Source: Gemmatimonadota bacterium
Lineage (GTDB): Bacteria > Gemmatimonadota > Gemmatimonadetes > Gemmatimonadales > Gemmatimonadaceae
Length of the DNA stretch: 37,042 bases
Assembly: GCA_018969225.1 (NCBI GenBank)
Contig: JAGWYS010000007.1
Location: forward strand, 1 to 37,042
Direction: 5' to 3'
The position numbers were made by a program, and so were the translations under genes. This document shows, piece after piece, positions 25,059 to 33,276 of this stretch. A model generated the notes under the pieces. The model saw only the letters and a program-made list of their open reading frames with translations, did not search any database and was not told the DNA's origin. Position 1 is the stretch's first letter, and each line of letters begins with the position of its first letter.

Positions 25059-26449
25059 GGCGCGCCCGGTGGGGGGTGGCCGCGCTGGCGCTGCTGGCGA
25101 CGGGGGTGGCTGGCGCACTGCCGGCGCAGCCGGCCCGGCGCCCGGCGCCCGCGCCCGCCCCGAAGCCGGCGCCTGCGGCCGAGCCGGCGGCACCGGCGGA
25201 CGCGGCGGGGGGCGATACGCTCACCACGGAGTTCGAGGTGAGCGGGATCCCGGTGATCCTGCGGCGGGTGACGGCCAACAACGTGGTGGCGGCCAACCTG
25301 TACCTGCTGGGGGGGGTGCGGCAGCTGACGCCCGCCACGCAGGGGATCGAGCTGTTGCTGCTGGAGGCGAGCGAACGGGGGACGGCCAAGTATCCGCGCG
25401 AGGTGCTGCGCCAGAAGATGGCGGCGCTGGGGAGCGCCGTTGGCGTGAGCCCCGGGCTGGACTGGACGACGGTGGGGGTGCGGGCGACGGTGGGCGGGCT
25501 GGACAGCACGTGGGCCATCATGGCCGACCGGCTGATGGCGCCGCGGCTGGTGCCCGCGGAGGTGGAGCTGGTGCGCGAGCAGCTGCTGACGGCGGTGCGG
25601 CAGCGCACCGACTCGCCGGACGCGCTGCTGGACCACCTGTCGGACAGCATCGCGTTCGTGGGGCACCCGTACGCGCTGGACCCGGTGGGGACGGAGGCGT
25701 CGCTGTCGGCGCTCACGGTGGCGCAGCTGCGGCAGTACCAGCAGACGCAGCTGGTGACGTCGCGGATGCGGCTGGTGGTGGTGGGGAATGTGTCGCGGGC
25801 GCGCGTGGAGCGGCTGGTGCGCGGCACCCTCGGGCGGCTGCCGACGGGCAGCTACCGCTGGGCCCCGCCCGCGCCCCCGTCCGACCTGCCGTCGGACCGC
25901 GTGATCGTGTCGCGGTCGCTCCCCACGAACTACCTGCAGGGGTACTTCCACGGCCCGCCCGCGACGTCCCCCGACTACGCGGCGCTGCGGCTGGCGTGCG
26001 CGGTGCTGTCGGGGCGGCTGTTCGCGGAGGTGCGCGGGCGGCGCAACCTGACCTACTCGGTGAACGCGCCGTTCGAGGAGCGGGCGTTTGCGGTGGGGGG
26101 GCTGTACGTCACCACCACGCAGCCGGACGAGGTGCTGCGGATCATGCTGCAGCAGGTGGACGCGCTGCGGAACGGCACCATCACCGACGAGGGGCTGGAG
26201 CGGCTGGTGCAGCAGTTCATCGTGACGTACTTCCTGGACAACGAGACCAACGCCGACCAGGCGAACCTGCTGGCGCGCGCGGCGCTGTACCAGGGGGACT
26301 TCCGGCGGGCTGGCAAGTTCGTGGAGGAGCTGCGGGCGGTGCGCCCGGAGGACATCCGCCGGGCCGCGCGGAAGTACATGACCAACCTGCGGTGGGCATA
26401 CGTGGGCGACCCGTCGCGGGTGACGCCGGCGCGGTTGCTGCGGTTCTGA
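25055..26449 (+). CDS. M16 family non-catalytic partner subunit
   Basis: 464 residues from GTG 25055. After a signal peptide (VAALALLATGVAGALPAQ) comes a Pro/Ala spacer (PAPAPAPKPAPAAEPAAPAD) and an M16 domain. Where the catalytic subunit has GLAHLYEHM, this one has GIELLLLEA: all three zinc ligands are gone. It keeps the late R-x-x-x-L-x-Y signature (RGRRNLTYSVNAPF), which supplies substrate-binding Arg/Tyr in two-subunit M16 peptidases, so the two genes would complement each other in a heterodimer. The family's C-terminal region (ALRNGTITDEGLERLVQQFI, TNADQANLLARAALYQGD) is intact. Confidence 0.93.
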   Translation: MRRARWGVAALALLATGVAGALPAQPARRPAPAPAPKPAPAAEPAAPADAAGGDTLTTEFEVSGIPVILRRVTANNVVAANLYLLGGVRQLTPATQGIELLLLEASERGTAKYPREVLRQKMAALGSAVGVSPGLDWTTVGVRATVGGLDSTWAIMADRLMAPRLVPAEVELVREQLLTAVRQRTDSPDALLDHLSDSIAFVGHPYALDPVGTEASLSALTVAQLRQYQQTQLVTSRMRLVVVGNVSRARVERLVRGTLGRLPTGSYRWAPPAPPSDLPSDRVIVSRSLPTNYLQGYFHGPPATSPDYAALRLACAVLSGRLFAEVRGRRNLTYSVNAPFEERAFAVGGLYVTTTQPDEVLRIMLQQVDALRNGTITDEGLERLVQQFIVTYFLDNETNADQANLLARAALYQGDFRRAGKFVEELRAVRPEDIRRAARKYMTNLRWAYVGDPSRVTPARLLRF

Positions 26450-26552
26450 CAGGCCGGGTGCCACCCCCCCGTCTTCCGGACCCCCGGTCGGCGGCGTATA
26501 TCCCTGTCGGCGGCCGTTGGGCGCCGCTCCCACCTCCTTGCCGATCCCCGCC
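26450..26552. promoter_or_regulatory. spacer with GTCGGCGGC direct repeat around TATATC
   Basis: GTCGGCGGC occurs at 26487-26495 and 26506-26514, flanking the AT-richer GTATATCCCT. TATATC could be a -10 box for the downstream oxidoreductase gene; no matching -35 is convincing. No terminator hairpin with a T-tract follows the peptidase gene. Confidence 0.3.
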
Positions 26553-28067
26553 ATGATCGAGAAGCCCACCTCGCGCCGCGACTTCGTCGGCACCTCCGCC
26601 ACCCTCGCGCTGGGCGCGATGATCGTGCCGCGCCACGTCCTGGGGGGCCCCGGCTACCAGCCCCCCAGCCGCACGCTCAACATCGCCGTGTGCGGCGTGG
26701 GCGGGATGGGGATGAGCAACCTGTCGATGCTCCTCTCCGAGAACATCGTGGCGCTGTGCGACGTGGACTTCGGCTACGTGGAGCGGTCGCTGGCGCAGCG
26801 GGTGAAGCCGGCGCGCGGGGAGCCGAAGCCCGAGGACGTCAAGCTGGGGGAGGCGTACGCCAAGGCGGCCAAGTACGCCGACTTCCGCGTGATGCTGGAG
26901 AAGCAGAAGGACATCGACGCGGTGGTGGTGGCCACTCCCGACCACCTGCACGCCCCGATCGCGCTGGCGGCGATGGCGGCCGGCAAGCACGTGTACGTGC
27001 AGAAGCCGCTCACCTACTCGGTGCACGAGGCGCGGCTGCTGGCCAAGGCGGCGGCCGCCAACCCGGCGCTGGCCACGCAGATGGGGAACCAGGGGCGCAG
27101 CGGCGAGGGGTCGCGCCGCGTGAACGAGATTGTCGCCTCGGGGGTGCTGGGGAAGATCAGCGAGGTGCACGTGTGGACCGACCGCCCGGTGCGCTACTGG
27201 GCGCAGGGGATCCCGCGTCCGCGCAACGCCGGCTCCCCCATCCCGGTGGCCCCGCTCCGCCCGGCGTGGAACCTGGGGACGGTGGAGAACGCGCTGCGCG
27301 CGGCCATGCAGCTGAACGACTACACGCCCCCCGCCGGGATGAACTGGGAGCTGTACCTGGGGCCGGTGCCTGACATGCCGTACCACCCGGCGTACCACCC
27401 GTTCACCTGGCGCGGGTGGATCGAGTTCGGCACCGCGTCCCTGGGCGACATGGGCGCCCACCTGCTCGACCAGCCCTTCTCGGCGCTGGGGCTCACCACC
27501 CCCACGTCCATCGAGGCGTCGTCCACCCCGTGGGGCGGCGGCGAGAAGACCCCCGCGTCGTATCCGCTGGCCATGACGGCGCGCTACGAGTTCCCCGCCG
27601 TGGGGAAGCGCGGCCCGGTCACGCTGCACTGGTATGATGGCGGGCTGCTTCCGCCGCGTCCGGCGATGCTCCCCGACAGCGAGCCGCTGGTGGCGCCGCT
27701 CAGCGACGGCGGCGGCGGCGTGTTCATCGGCGAGAAGGGGATCATGTTCTACGAGACCTACGGCAACAAGCCGCGGATCTTCCCCGAGGCCATCGCGAAG
27801 AAGGCGGAGGCGGTGCCGAAGACGCTCCCGCGCGTCACCACGTCGCACGAGATGAACTGGGTGAACGCGGCCAAGGGGGAGGGGACGACGAGCTCGCCCT
27901 TCAAGGAGGCCGCGGCCCTCACGGAGACGATGCTGCTGGGGATCGCGGCGCTTCGCGCGGGGCAGGGGAAGAAGGTGCGGTACGACGGGGCCGCGATGGC
28001 GTTCACCAACGCGCCGGACGCGAACCAGTACCTGACGCGCGTGTACCGCAAGGGGTGGGAGCTGTAG
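26553..28067 (+). CDS. Gfo/Idh/MocA-family oxidoreductase with twin-arginine signal
   Basis: 504 residues from ATG 26553. SRRDFVGTSATLALGAMI at residues 6-23 is a twin-arginine signal, so the folded enzyme with its bound NAD(P) is probably exported. The Rossmann fingerprint is IAVCGVGGMGMSN; ALCDVD is the end of beta-2; DAVVVATPDHLHAPIALAAMAAGKHVYVQKPL carries the conserved K-P (normally E-K-P, here Q-K-P). The C-terminal GFO domain has GDMGAHLLDQPFSALGL with the usual D...H pair. The secreted subfamily, common in Planctomycetes, Verrucomicrobia and Bacteroidetes, often acts on sugars with tightly bound cofactor. Its stop abuts the hisIE stop with no gap. Confidence 0.93.
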   Translation: MIEKPTSRRDFVGTSATLALGAMIVPRHVLGGPGYQPPSRTLNIAVCGVGGMGMSNLSMLLSENIVALCDVDFGYVERSLAQRVKPARGEPKPEDVKLGEAYAKAAKYADFRVMLEKQKDIDAVVVATPDHLHAPIALAAMAAGKHVYVQKPLTYSVHEARLLAKAAAANPALATQMGNQGRSGEGSRRVNEIVASGVLGKISEVHVWTDRPVRYWAQGIPRPRNAGSPIPVAPLRPAWNLGTVENALRAAMQLNDYTPPAGMNWELYLGPVPDMPYHPAYHPFTWRGWIEFGTASLGDMGAHLLDQPFSALGLTTPTSIEASSTPWGGGEKTPASYPLAMTARYEFPAVGKRGPVTLHWYDGGLLPPRPAMLPDSEPLVAPLSDGGGGVFIGEKGIMFYETYGNKPRIFPEAIAKKAEAVPKTLPRVTTSHEMNWVNAAKGEGTTSSPFKEAAALTETMLLGIAALRAGQGKKVRYDGAAMAFTNAPDANQYLTRVYRKGWEL

Positions 28068-28679
28068 CTACCCTTCCGCCCGCTTCCGCAGCACCGCCGC
28101 CACCGCCGCCCACTCCACCCCCAGCGCCCTGACGGCCACCAGGGTGTGGTACACCACATCCGCGGCTTCCTCCGCGGCGCGCTCGGCGTCGCCGTCGGCG
28201 CAGGCGGTGGCCAACTCCACCGCCTCCTCCCCCAGCTTCTTGAGGCGCAGGTTCCGGTTGGCCAGGAGCTTCCGCGTGTAGCTGGGGCGCTCCGCCGCCG
28301 TCCCCTCGGGCTCGGCGGCCCGCGCGGCAATGACGGCGTCCAGCCGCGCCAGCGTGTCGGCGGCCTGCGCCTCCGCCCCGAAGCAGCTCACCGCCCCGGT
28401 GTGGCAGGCGGGGCCGGCGGGGAGCACGCGGGCCAGCACCGCGTCACCGTCGCAGTCGGCCGACAGCGACTCCACGCGCTGCACGTTCCCGCTGGTGGCC
28501 CCCTTGTGCCACAGCCCGCGCGTGCGCGAACGGTAGTGCATCTCGCCGGTGGACAGCGTCAGCTCCAGGGCCTCGCGGTCGGCGTGGGCCACCATCAGCA
28601 CGGCGCCGGTGCGGGCGTCCTGGGTGACGACGGTGACCAGGCCGGCGCCTTTGGTGAAGTTGAGGGTGGAGAGGTTCAT
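28068..28679 (-). CDS. hisI: bifunctional phosphoribosyl-AMP cyclohydrolase / phosphoribosyl-ATP pyrophosphatase
   Basis: 203 residues (HisIE fusion) from ATG 28679; the last gene of the his operon. The N-terminal HisI part opens the adenine ring of [27 protein letters not shown] and the Cys/Asp-rich metal site ([20 protein letters not shown]). The C-terminal HisE part removes pyrophosphate from [32 protein letters not shown] and [20 protein letters not shown], with the EE-x-x-E and D-x-x-Y helices. It is separated from hisN by a 55-bp gap filled with a C-rich (G-rich on the plus strand) repeat that runs up to the start codon, with no Shine-Dalgarno. Confidence 0.97.
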   Translation of the reverse strand: MNLSTLNFTKGAGLVTVVTQDARTGAVLMVAHADREALELTLSTGEMHYRSRTRGLWHKGATSGNVQRVESLSADCDGDAVLARVLPAGPACHTGAVSCFGAEAQAADTLARLDAVIAARAAEPEGTAAERPSYTRKLLANRNLRLKKLGEEAVELATACADGDAERAAEEAADVVYHTLVAVRALGVEWAAVAAVLRKRAEG

Positions 28680-28680
28680 G

Positions 28681-28725
28681 GGTTGGGGTTGGAGTTGGAG
28701 TTGGGGTTGGAGTTGGAGTTGGGGG
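28681..28725. repeat. GTTGGG-GTTGGA-GTTGGA higher-order repeat (18-bp period) between hisN and hisI
   Basis: From 28682 seven hexamers read GTTGGG, GTTGGA, GTTGGA, GTTGGG, GTTGGA, GTTGGA, GTTGGG: a perfect 18-bp period repeated 2.3 times. It begins directly next to the hisI ATG. The plus strand is G-rich with TT spacers (quadruplex-capable), and the mRNA strand is CCAAC-rich. Confidence 0.9.
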
Positions 28726-28734
28726 TGCGGGTGC

Positions 28735-29517
28735 TTAGGCGGTGCTTCCGGATTTGTCGTGCAGGCGGGTGCGTACGGGCGCGGCCAGGGCGGCGTTCGT
28801 GGCGATCACGTCGCCGCCGAAGGCGGTGGTGCGGCCGCGCCAGTCGGTGAAGGCGCCGCCCGCCTCGGTCACCAGCGGCAGCACGGCGGCGGCGTCCCAC
28901 GGGTTCATGCGGTCGTCCACCATGATCTCCGCCCGCCCGGTGGCCAGCAGCAGGTAGCCGTAGCAGTCCCCCCAGGTGCGAACCACGCCGCAGTCGGCGG
29001 CCAGCGCGCGCCACTGCGCCGCGCGGTGCGGGCGCCCGGGGAAGCGCTCGTCGGTGATGCACGCCGTGGCCGCCCCTAGCGCGTCCACCGCGGAGACGCG
29101 CGCGCGGCTGCCGTTCCACCAGCACCCTTCCCCCACGGCGGCCACCAGCGTCTCCTGCACCGCCGGGTAGCAGACGGCGCCCGCCAGCACGGTCTCCCCC
29201 TCGCAGCACGCCACCAGCGTGCCCCACAGCGGCACGCCGCGCACGAAGGCCTTGGTGCCGTCGATGGGGTCGATGATCCAGCGCCGCGCCGCCTCCGGGC
29301 GCACGACGCCGAACTCCTCCCCCATCACGCCGTCGGCCGGGAAGCGCTGCGCCAGCCACGCCCGCGCCGCCTGCTCCGCCTCGCGATCGGCGATGGTGAC
29401 CGGCGACCCGTCCCCCTTGGTGTCCACCGCCACGCCGGCGCCGTACCAGCGCATGGCCACGCCGGCCGCACGCCGCGCCAGCTCCTCGGCCGCCTGCAGC
29501 AGCAGCGACGGGGTCAC
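28735..29517 (-). CDS. hisN: histidinol-phosphatase (inositol monophosphatase family)
   Basis: 260 residues from GTG 29517, overlapping the hisF stop (GTGA). It removes phosphate from histidinol phosphate, the step before HisD. The IMPase-type metal motifs are [28 protein letters not shown] and [17 protein letters not shown]. The DPIDGTK-x-F-x-x-G-x-P form is typical of HisN-type enzymes, and the position within the his operon supports that role over general inositol phosphatase. hisB here is a single-domain dehydratase, so a separate phosphatase is needed. Stop TAA at 28735-28737. Confidence 0.93.
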   Translation of the reverse strand: MTPSLLLQAAEELARRAAGVAMRWYGAGVAVDTKGDGSPVTIADREAEQAARAWLAQRFPADGVMGEEFGVVRPEAARRWIIDPIDGTKAFVRGVPLWGTLVACCEGETVLAGAVCYPAVQETLVAAVGEGCWWNGSRARVSAVDALGAATACITDERFPGRPHRAAQWRALAADCGVVRTWGDCYGYLLLATGRAEIMVDDRMNPWDAAAVLPLVTEAGGAFTDWRGRTTAFGGDVIATNAALAAPVRTRLHDKSGSTA

Positions 29518-30278
29518 GGCGCCTCCCGCACGTCCACCCCGGCCGCCCGCATCCCGCCCTTGAGCGCCCCCACCGTGGTCACCCCGTCGTGCAGGATCCC
29601 CGCCACCAGCACCGCGTCCGCCTTCCCCTCCCGCACCGCCTCCACCAGGTGCCGCGCCTCGCCGGCCCCCCCCGACGCGATCACCGGCACCGACACCGCC
29701 TCGGCCACCTGCCGCGTGAGCGCCACGTCGTACCCCGCACGGGCGCCGTCGCGGTCGATGGCCGTGAGCAGGATCTCCCCCGCGCCGCGCGCCACGCACT
29801 CCTGCGCCCACGCCACCGCCTCCAGCGGCGTCGCCTCGCGCCCTCCCTTCACCCACACGCGCGCCACGCCGTCGGCGTCGCGCCTGGCGTCGATGGACGC
29901 CACCACGCACTGCGCGCCGAAGCGCTCCGCCGCCTCGGTGAGCAGCGCCGGGCGGGTGACCGCGGCGGAGTTGACCGACACCTTGTCGGCGCCGGCGCGC
30001 AGGGCGCGCGCCATGTCGTCGGCGGTGCGCACGCCGCCGCCGATGGTGAGCGGGATGAACAGCCGCTCGGCGGTGCGCCGCGCGACCTCCAGCAGCGTGG
30101 CGCGCGCCTCGGCGCTGGCCGAGATGTCCAGGAAGGTGATCTCGTCGGCCCCTTCGGCTTCGTAGCGCGTGGCCAGCACCACCGGGTCCCCCACGTCGCG
30201 GAGCCCGACGAACCGCACCCCCTTCACCACGCGGTCTCCCTGCACGTCCAGGCAGACGATCAGCCGGCGGGTCAGCAT
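29514..30278 (-). CDS. hisF: imidazole glycerol phosphate synthase, cyclase subunit
   Basis: 254 residues from ATG 30278. A (beta-alpha)8 barrel that takes ammonia from HisH and closes the imidazole ring, giving IGP and AICAR. IVCLDVQGDRVVKGVRF holds the first catalytic Asp; FLDISASAEARATLLEV, IPLTIGGGVRT, DKVSVNSAA and LLTAIDRDGARAGYD (second Asp) are all canonical. PVIASGGAG binds phosphate. It follows hisB after a 13-bp gap, the only internal gap from hisG to hisN. Its stop overlaps the hisN start. Confidence 0.97.
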   Translation of the reverse strand: MLTRRLIVCLDVQGDRVVKGVRFVGLRDVGDPVVLATRYEAEGADEITFLDISASAEARATLLEVARRTAERLFIPLTIGGGVRTADDMARALRAGADKVSVNSAAVTRPALLTEAAERFGAQCVVASIDARRDADGVARVWVKGGREATPLEAVAWAQECVARGAGEILLTAIDRDGARAGYDVALTRQVAEAVSVPVIASGGAGEARHLVEAVREGKADAVLVAGILHDGVTTVGALKGGMRAAGVDVREAP

Positions 30279-30291
30279 CGTGCGCGCGCCC

Positions 30292-30831
30292 TCAGGGGGT
30301 GACGTCGAGCCGCACCGCGCCCTTGGTGCTGAACACCGCCCCCGTCTCCACGAACGCCTCGCGCAGCGCCAGCCCCAGCGCCTTGAACGCCGCCTCCACC
30401 ACATGGTGCCGGTCGGTGCCGCGCAGCACGCGCACGTGCACCGTGGCGCGCGCGTGGTCGGCGAAGGAGCGGAAGAAATGGTCGTACAGCGGCGCGGGAA
30501 GCGGACCGCGGTAGTACGGGCGCCCTCCCAGGTCCACCACCACCTGCACCAGCGCGTCGTCCATGGGGACCGTGCGCTCGCCGTAGCGCGCGCACCCCGC
30601 GGGGAGGAACGCCGCCACCGCGTGCCCGAGGGTGATGGCCACGTCCTCGATGAGGTGGTGCGGCAGGTCGCCCGTGGCCTCACACACCAGGTCCACCCCG
30701 GCGTAGCGCGCCAGCGCCACCAGCATGTGGTCCAGGAAGGGCTCGGTGGTGGCCACCTGCGCGGCGCCGGTGCCGGCGGTGAGGGTGATGCGAACCTTCG
30801 TCTCGCGCGACTCGCGCGCCACGGTCGTCAT
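30292..30831 (-). CDS. hisB: imidazoleglycerol-phosphate dehydratase (monofunctional)
   Basis: 179 residues from ATG 30831, overlapping the hisA stop by 4 nt. It dehydrates IGP to imidazole acetol phosphate. The two duplicated metal motifs HHLIED and HHVVEA are present, along with FLDHMLVALARYAG near the start and TKVRITLTAGTG-type N-terminal strand. It lacks the N-terminal HAD phosphatase domain of the E. coli fusion, which fits with the separate HisN. The length is slightly short of the usual 190-200, because the N-terminal and C-terminal tails are trimmed. Confidence 0.96.
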   Translation of the reverse strand: MTTVARESRETKVRITLTAGTGAAQVATTEPFLDHMLVALARYAGVDLVCEATGDLPHHLIEDVAITLGHAVAAFLPAGCARYGERTVPMDDALVQVVVDLGGRPYYRGPLPAPLYDHFFRSFADHARATVHVRVLRGTDRHHVVEAAFKALGLALREAFVETGAVFSTKGAVRLDVTP

Positions 30832-31559
30832 GCGCCGAACTCCTCCGCGGTGTGGCGCGCGTCCAGCGCGCCGGTGTAGAGCGCCATCCCCAGCACCGCG
30901 CCGGCCGCGCCGCGGTGCGCCAGGGCGCGCAGGTCGTCCAGCGTGGCCACCCCGCCCGAGGCGAGCAGGGGGACGGCGGCCTCCGCCGCCAGCTCTTCCA
31001 TCAGCGGCAGGTCGGTGCCCGCCATCCGCCCTTCCAGCTGCACGGCGGTGACCAGCAGCGCCGCCAGCGGCAGGCCGTCGCACGCGCGCACCAGGTCCGT
31101 GACGTCGTGCGCGGAGGTGGCGCTCCAGCCGCGCGTCACCACCTGCCGGCCGCGCACGTCGGCGGCCAGCACCAGCTGCCCGGGATAGCGGAGCGCCATC
31201 GCCTCGCGCCAGTGCGCGTCCTCCACCGCGCGCGTCCCCACCACCACGGCGGCTGCGCCGTCGTCCAGCAGCGCCGCGATGTCCTCCTCCTCGCGCACCC
31301 CGCCCCCCACCTGCACGGGGACGGCGCCCGCGCCCTCGCGCGCCACCTCGCGCAGCAGCTCGCGCACCAGCGCGCGGTTGCTCCCCCGCCCGGTGGCGGC
31401 GTCCAGGTCCACCACGTGCAGACGGGCAAAGCCGGTGCGCACCCACTCGCGCGCCACCTCCACCGGGTCGTCCAGGCGCACGCGCTCCTGCGCGTAATCG
31501 CCCCCCACCAGCTGCACGCAGCGACCCGCGCGCAGGTCCACCGCCGGGATGGCAATCAT
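30828..31559 (-). CDS. hisA: ProFAR isomerase
   Basis: 243 residues from ATG 31559. It performs the Amadori isomerisation of ProFAR to PRFAR. The first catalytic Asp is in IPAVDLRAGRCVQLV; the second is in LVLAADVRGRQVVTRGW; the catalytic Thr is in LLVTAVQLEGRMAGTD. The last motif is usually T-D-I-x-x-D-G-x-x-x-G and here reads T-A-V-x-x-E-G, so the Asp after Thr is lost and D-G is E-G. VQVGGGVREEEDI and PLLASGGVATLDDLRAL are the two phosphate sites. The gene overlaps hisH and hisB by 4 nt each. Confidence 0.95.
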   Translation of the reverse strand: MIAIPAVDLRAGRCVQLVGGDYAQERVRLDDPVEVAREWVRTGFARLHVVDLDAATGRGSNRALVRELLREVAREGAGAVPVQVGGGVREEEDIAALLDDGAAAVVVGTRAVEDAHWREAMALRYPGQLVLAADVRGRQVVTRGWSATSAHDVTDLVRACDGLPLAALLVTAVQLEGRMAGTDLPLMEELAAEAAVPLLASGGVATLDDLRALAHRGAAGAVLGMALYTGALDARHTAEEFGA

Positions 31560-32179
31560 GCGGCCACTCCCGCCGCCATGGCCAGGAACGCGCGCAAGAA
31601 GGCGAGCCCGGGGGCGCTGGACTTCTCCGGGTGGAACTGCACCCCCACCGCGCTCCCCGCGCGCACGGCGGCGGGGAAGCGGTCCCCTTCGTGCTCACTC
31701 CACGCCACGACGGCCTCCTGGGCGCCCGCGGCGGGGCGCAGCACGTAGGAGTTGGCATAGTAGGCCAGGCGAAGATCCGCCGCCTGCAGCAGCGGATCGC
31801 GCACCGCCTCCAGCCGGTTCCAGCCAATCTGCGGCACGCGCACGCTGCGTAGCCGCTGCACCCGCCCGGCCACGAGCCCCAGCCCCTCGCCGGGCCCCTC
31901 GTCGCTGGTGTCGGCGAACAGCTGCATGCCCAGGCAGATCCCCAGCACCGGAAGCCCGGCGGCCACGGCGTCGCGGATGGCGTCGCGCCCCGGGGCGAGG
32001 CGCGCGGCGGCGGGGGCGAAGGCGCCCACCCCCGGCAGCACCACGGCGTCCGCGTCGCGACACAGCGTCTGCGGGTCGGGGTCCACCCGCACGGTGGCGC
32101 CCCCCGCCTCCAGCGCCTTCACGAGCGAGTGGAGGTTACCCGCGCCATAGTCGAAGCAGGCCACGCGCATGGTGCTCAT
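31556..32179 (-). CDS. hisH: imidazole glycerol phosphate synthase, glutamine amidotransferase subunit
   Basis: 207 residues from ATG 32179 (a second ATG at 32170 precedes RVACFDYGAGN). It hydrolyses glutamine and passes ammonia to HisF. The nucleophile Cys is in LGICLGMQLFAD; the His and Glu of the triad are in GVQFHPEKS; the oxyanion strand is VVLPGVGAF. The start ATG overlaps the hisC stop (ATGA), and the stop overlaps hisA. hisF is separated from it by hisA and hisB in the order H-A-B-F, rather than the common B-H-A-F. Confidence 0.96.
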   Translation of the reverse strand: MSTMRVACFDYGAGNLHSLVKALEAGGATVRVDPDPQTLCRDADAVVLPGVGAFAPAAARLAPGRDAIRDAVAAGLPVLGICLGMQLFADTSDEGPGEGLGLVAGRVQRLRSVRVPQIGWNRLEAVRDPLLQAADLRLAYYANSYVLRPAAGAQEAVVAWSEHEGDRFPAAVRAGSAVGVQFHPEKSSAPGLAFLRAFLAMAAGVAA

Positions 32180-33276
32180 GTCTCCAGGTCCCGGGGTCCG
32201 GCCAGCACGGCGTCCAGCGCCTCCAGCAGCACGGTCATCTGCTCCCACGGCCCCACGCTGATGCGCAGGGCGTCGCCCACCCGCGGGAGCGCCTCGAAGG
32301 GGCGCACGGCCACGCCGCGCGCGCGCAGCGCCTGCCCCACCGCCACGGCGCCCGGCACCGGCACGCACACGAAATTGGCCCCCGACGGCAGTGGCGACAG
32401 CCCGCGCGCGCGCAACGCGTCGGCCAGCCGCTCGCGCACGGCCACCGCCAGCGCCACGTGCGCGTCCACCCAGGCCGCGTCGTCGCGCACCGCGGCCAGC
32501 GCGGCGCGCTCGGCGGGCGCCGACACCTTGTACGGCCCGCGCGCCTTCTCCAGCTCGTGCACCACCAACGGCGCCCCCAGCGCGTACCCCACGCGCAGCC
32601 CCGCCAACCCGTACGCCTTGGAGCAGGTGCGCACCACCAGCAGGTTGTCGGCGCGCGCCAGGAGCTCCACCGCCGACGTGCCGGCGAACTCCGCGTACGC
32701 CTCGTCCACCACCACCAGCCCGGGGGCCTCGGCCACGGCGCGCTCCAGCAGCGCGCGCGCCACCACCACGCCGGTGGGGTTGTTGGGGGAGCAGAGGTAG
32801 AGGATGCGCGGGCGCGCCGCCAGCAGCGCGTCCAGGTCGGGCTGGTGCGCCGCGTCCTCCGTCACGCCCACGTAACGCAGCGCGTTGCCGCGCGCGAAGA
32901 GGGGCACCATGGCAAACGACGGCACCGGCGCGGCCACCACCATGTCCGGCTCGGCAAAGGCGCGGAAGGCGCAGTCAAGCAGGTCGTCGCTGCCGCAGCC
33001 GGTGACGACCATGTCGACCGAGACGCCCGCGCGCGCGGCGAGCGCCGCCTTGAGCTCGGCGGTGTACAGCGACGGGTAGCGGGTGACCGCCTCGGGGTCG
33101 AGCGCGCGCAGCGCGGCGGCCGCGTGCGGGGGGATCCCCCAGCGGTTGGTGTTGTCGGTGAGGTCCAGCGCCACGGGGGCACGCCGCGGGTCGTACAGCG
33201 GCACGTCGGCCAGTGCGGCCCGCGCCAGGCGGTGGCGGGGAGGGGCATGCCCTTCCGCATTCATGGTCGCACTCAT
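32176..33276 (-). CDS. hisC: histidinol-phosphate aminotransferase
   Basis: 366 residues from ATG 33276 (4-nt overlap with hisD). A fold-type I PLP enzyme that transaminates imidazole acetol phosphate with glutamate. LDLTDNTNRWGIPP is the N-terminal substrate strand, GCGSDDLLDCAFRAF is the PLP-phosphate loop, YLCSPNNPTGVVV, LVVVDEAYAEF (Asp contacting the pyridine nitrogen) and TCSKAYGLAGLRVGYALG (Schiff-base Lys) follow. ISVGPWEQM carries the conserved C-terminal Arg-region (LRISVG). Two in-frame ATGs near the start (residues 1 and 5) leave the exact N-terminus open. Confidence 0.96.
   Translation of the reverse strand: MSATMNAEGHAPPRHRLARAALADVPLYDPRRAPVALDLTDNTNRWGIPPHAAAALRALDPEAVTRYPSLYTAELKAALAARAGVSVDMVVTGCGSDDLLDCAFRAFAEPDMVVAAPVPSFAMVPLFARGNALRYVGVTEDAAHQPDLDALLAARPRILYLCSPNNPTGVVVARALLERAVAEAPGLVVVDEAYAEFAGTSAVELLARADNLLVVRTCSKAYGLAGLRVGYALGAPLVVHELEKARGPYKVSAPAERAALAAVRDDAAWVDAHVALAVAVRERLADALRARGLSPLPSGANFVCVPVPGAVAVGQALRARGVAVRPFEALPRVGDALRISVGPWEQMTVLLEALDAVLAGPRDLET

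Noticed and set aside
28681-28725. CRISPR-like array
   Set aside because: The repeats are contiguous hexamers with no unique spacers, and no cas genes are in the window.
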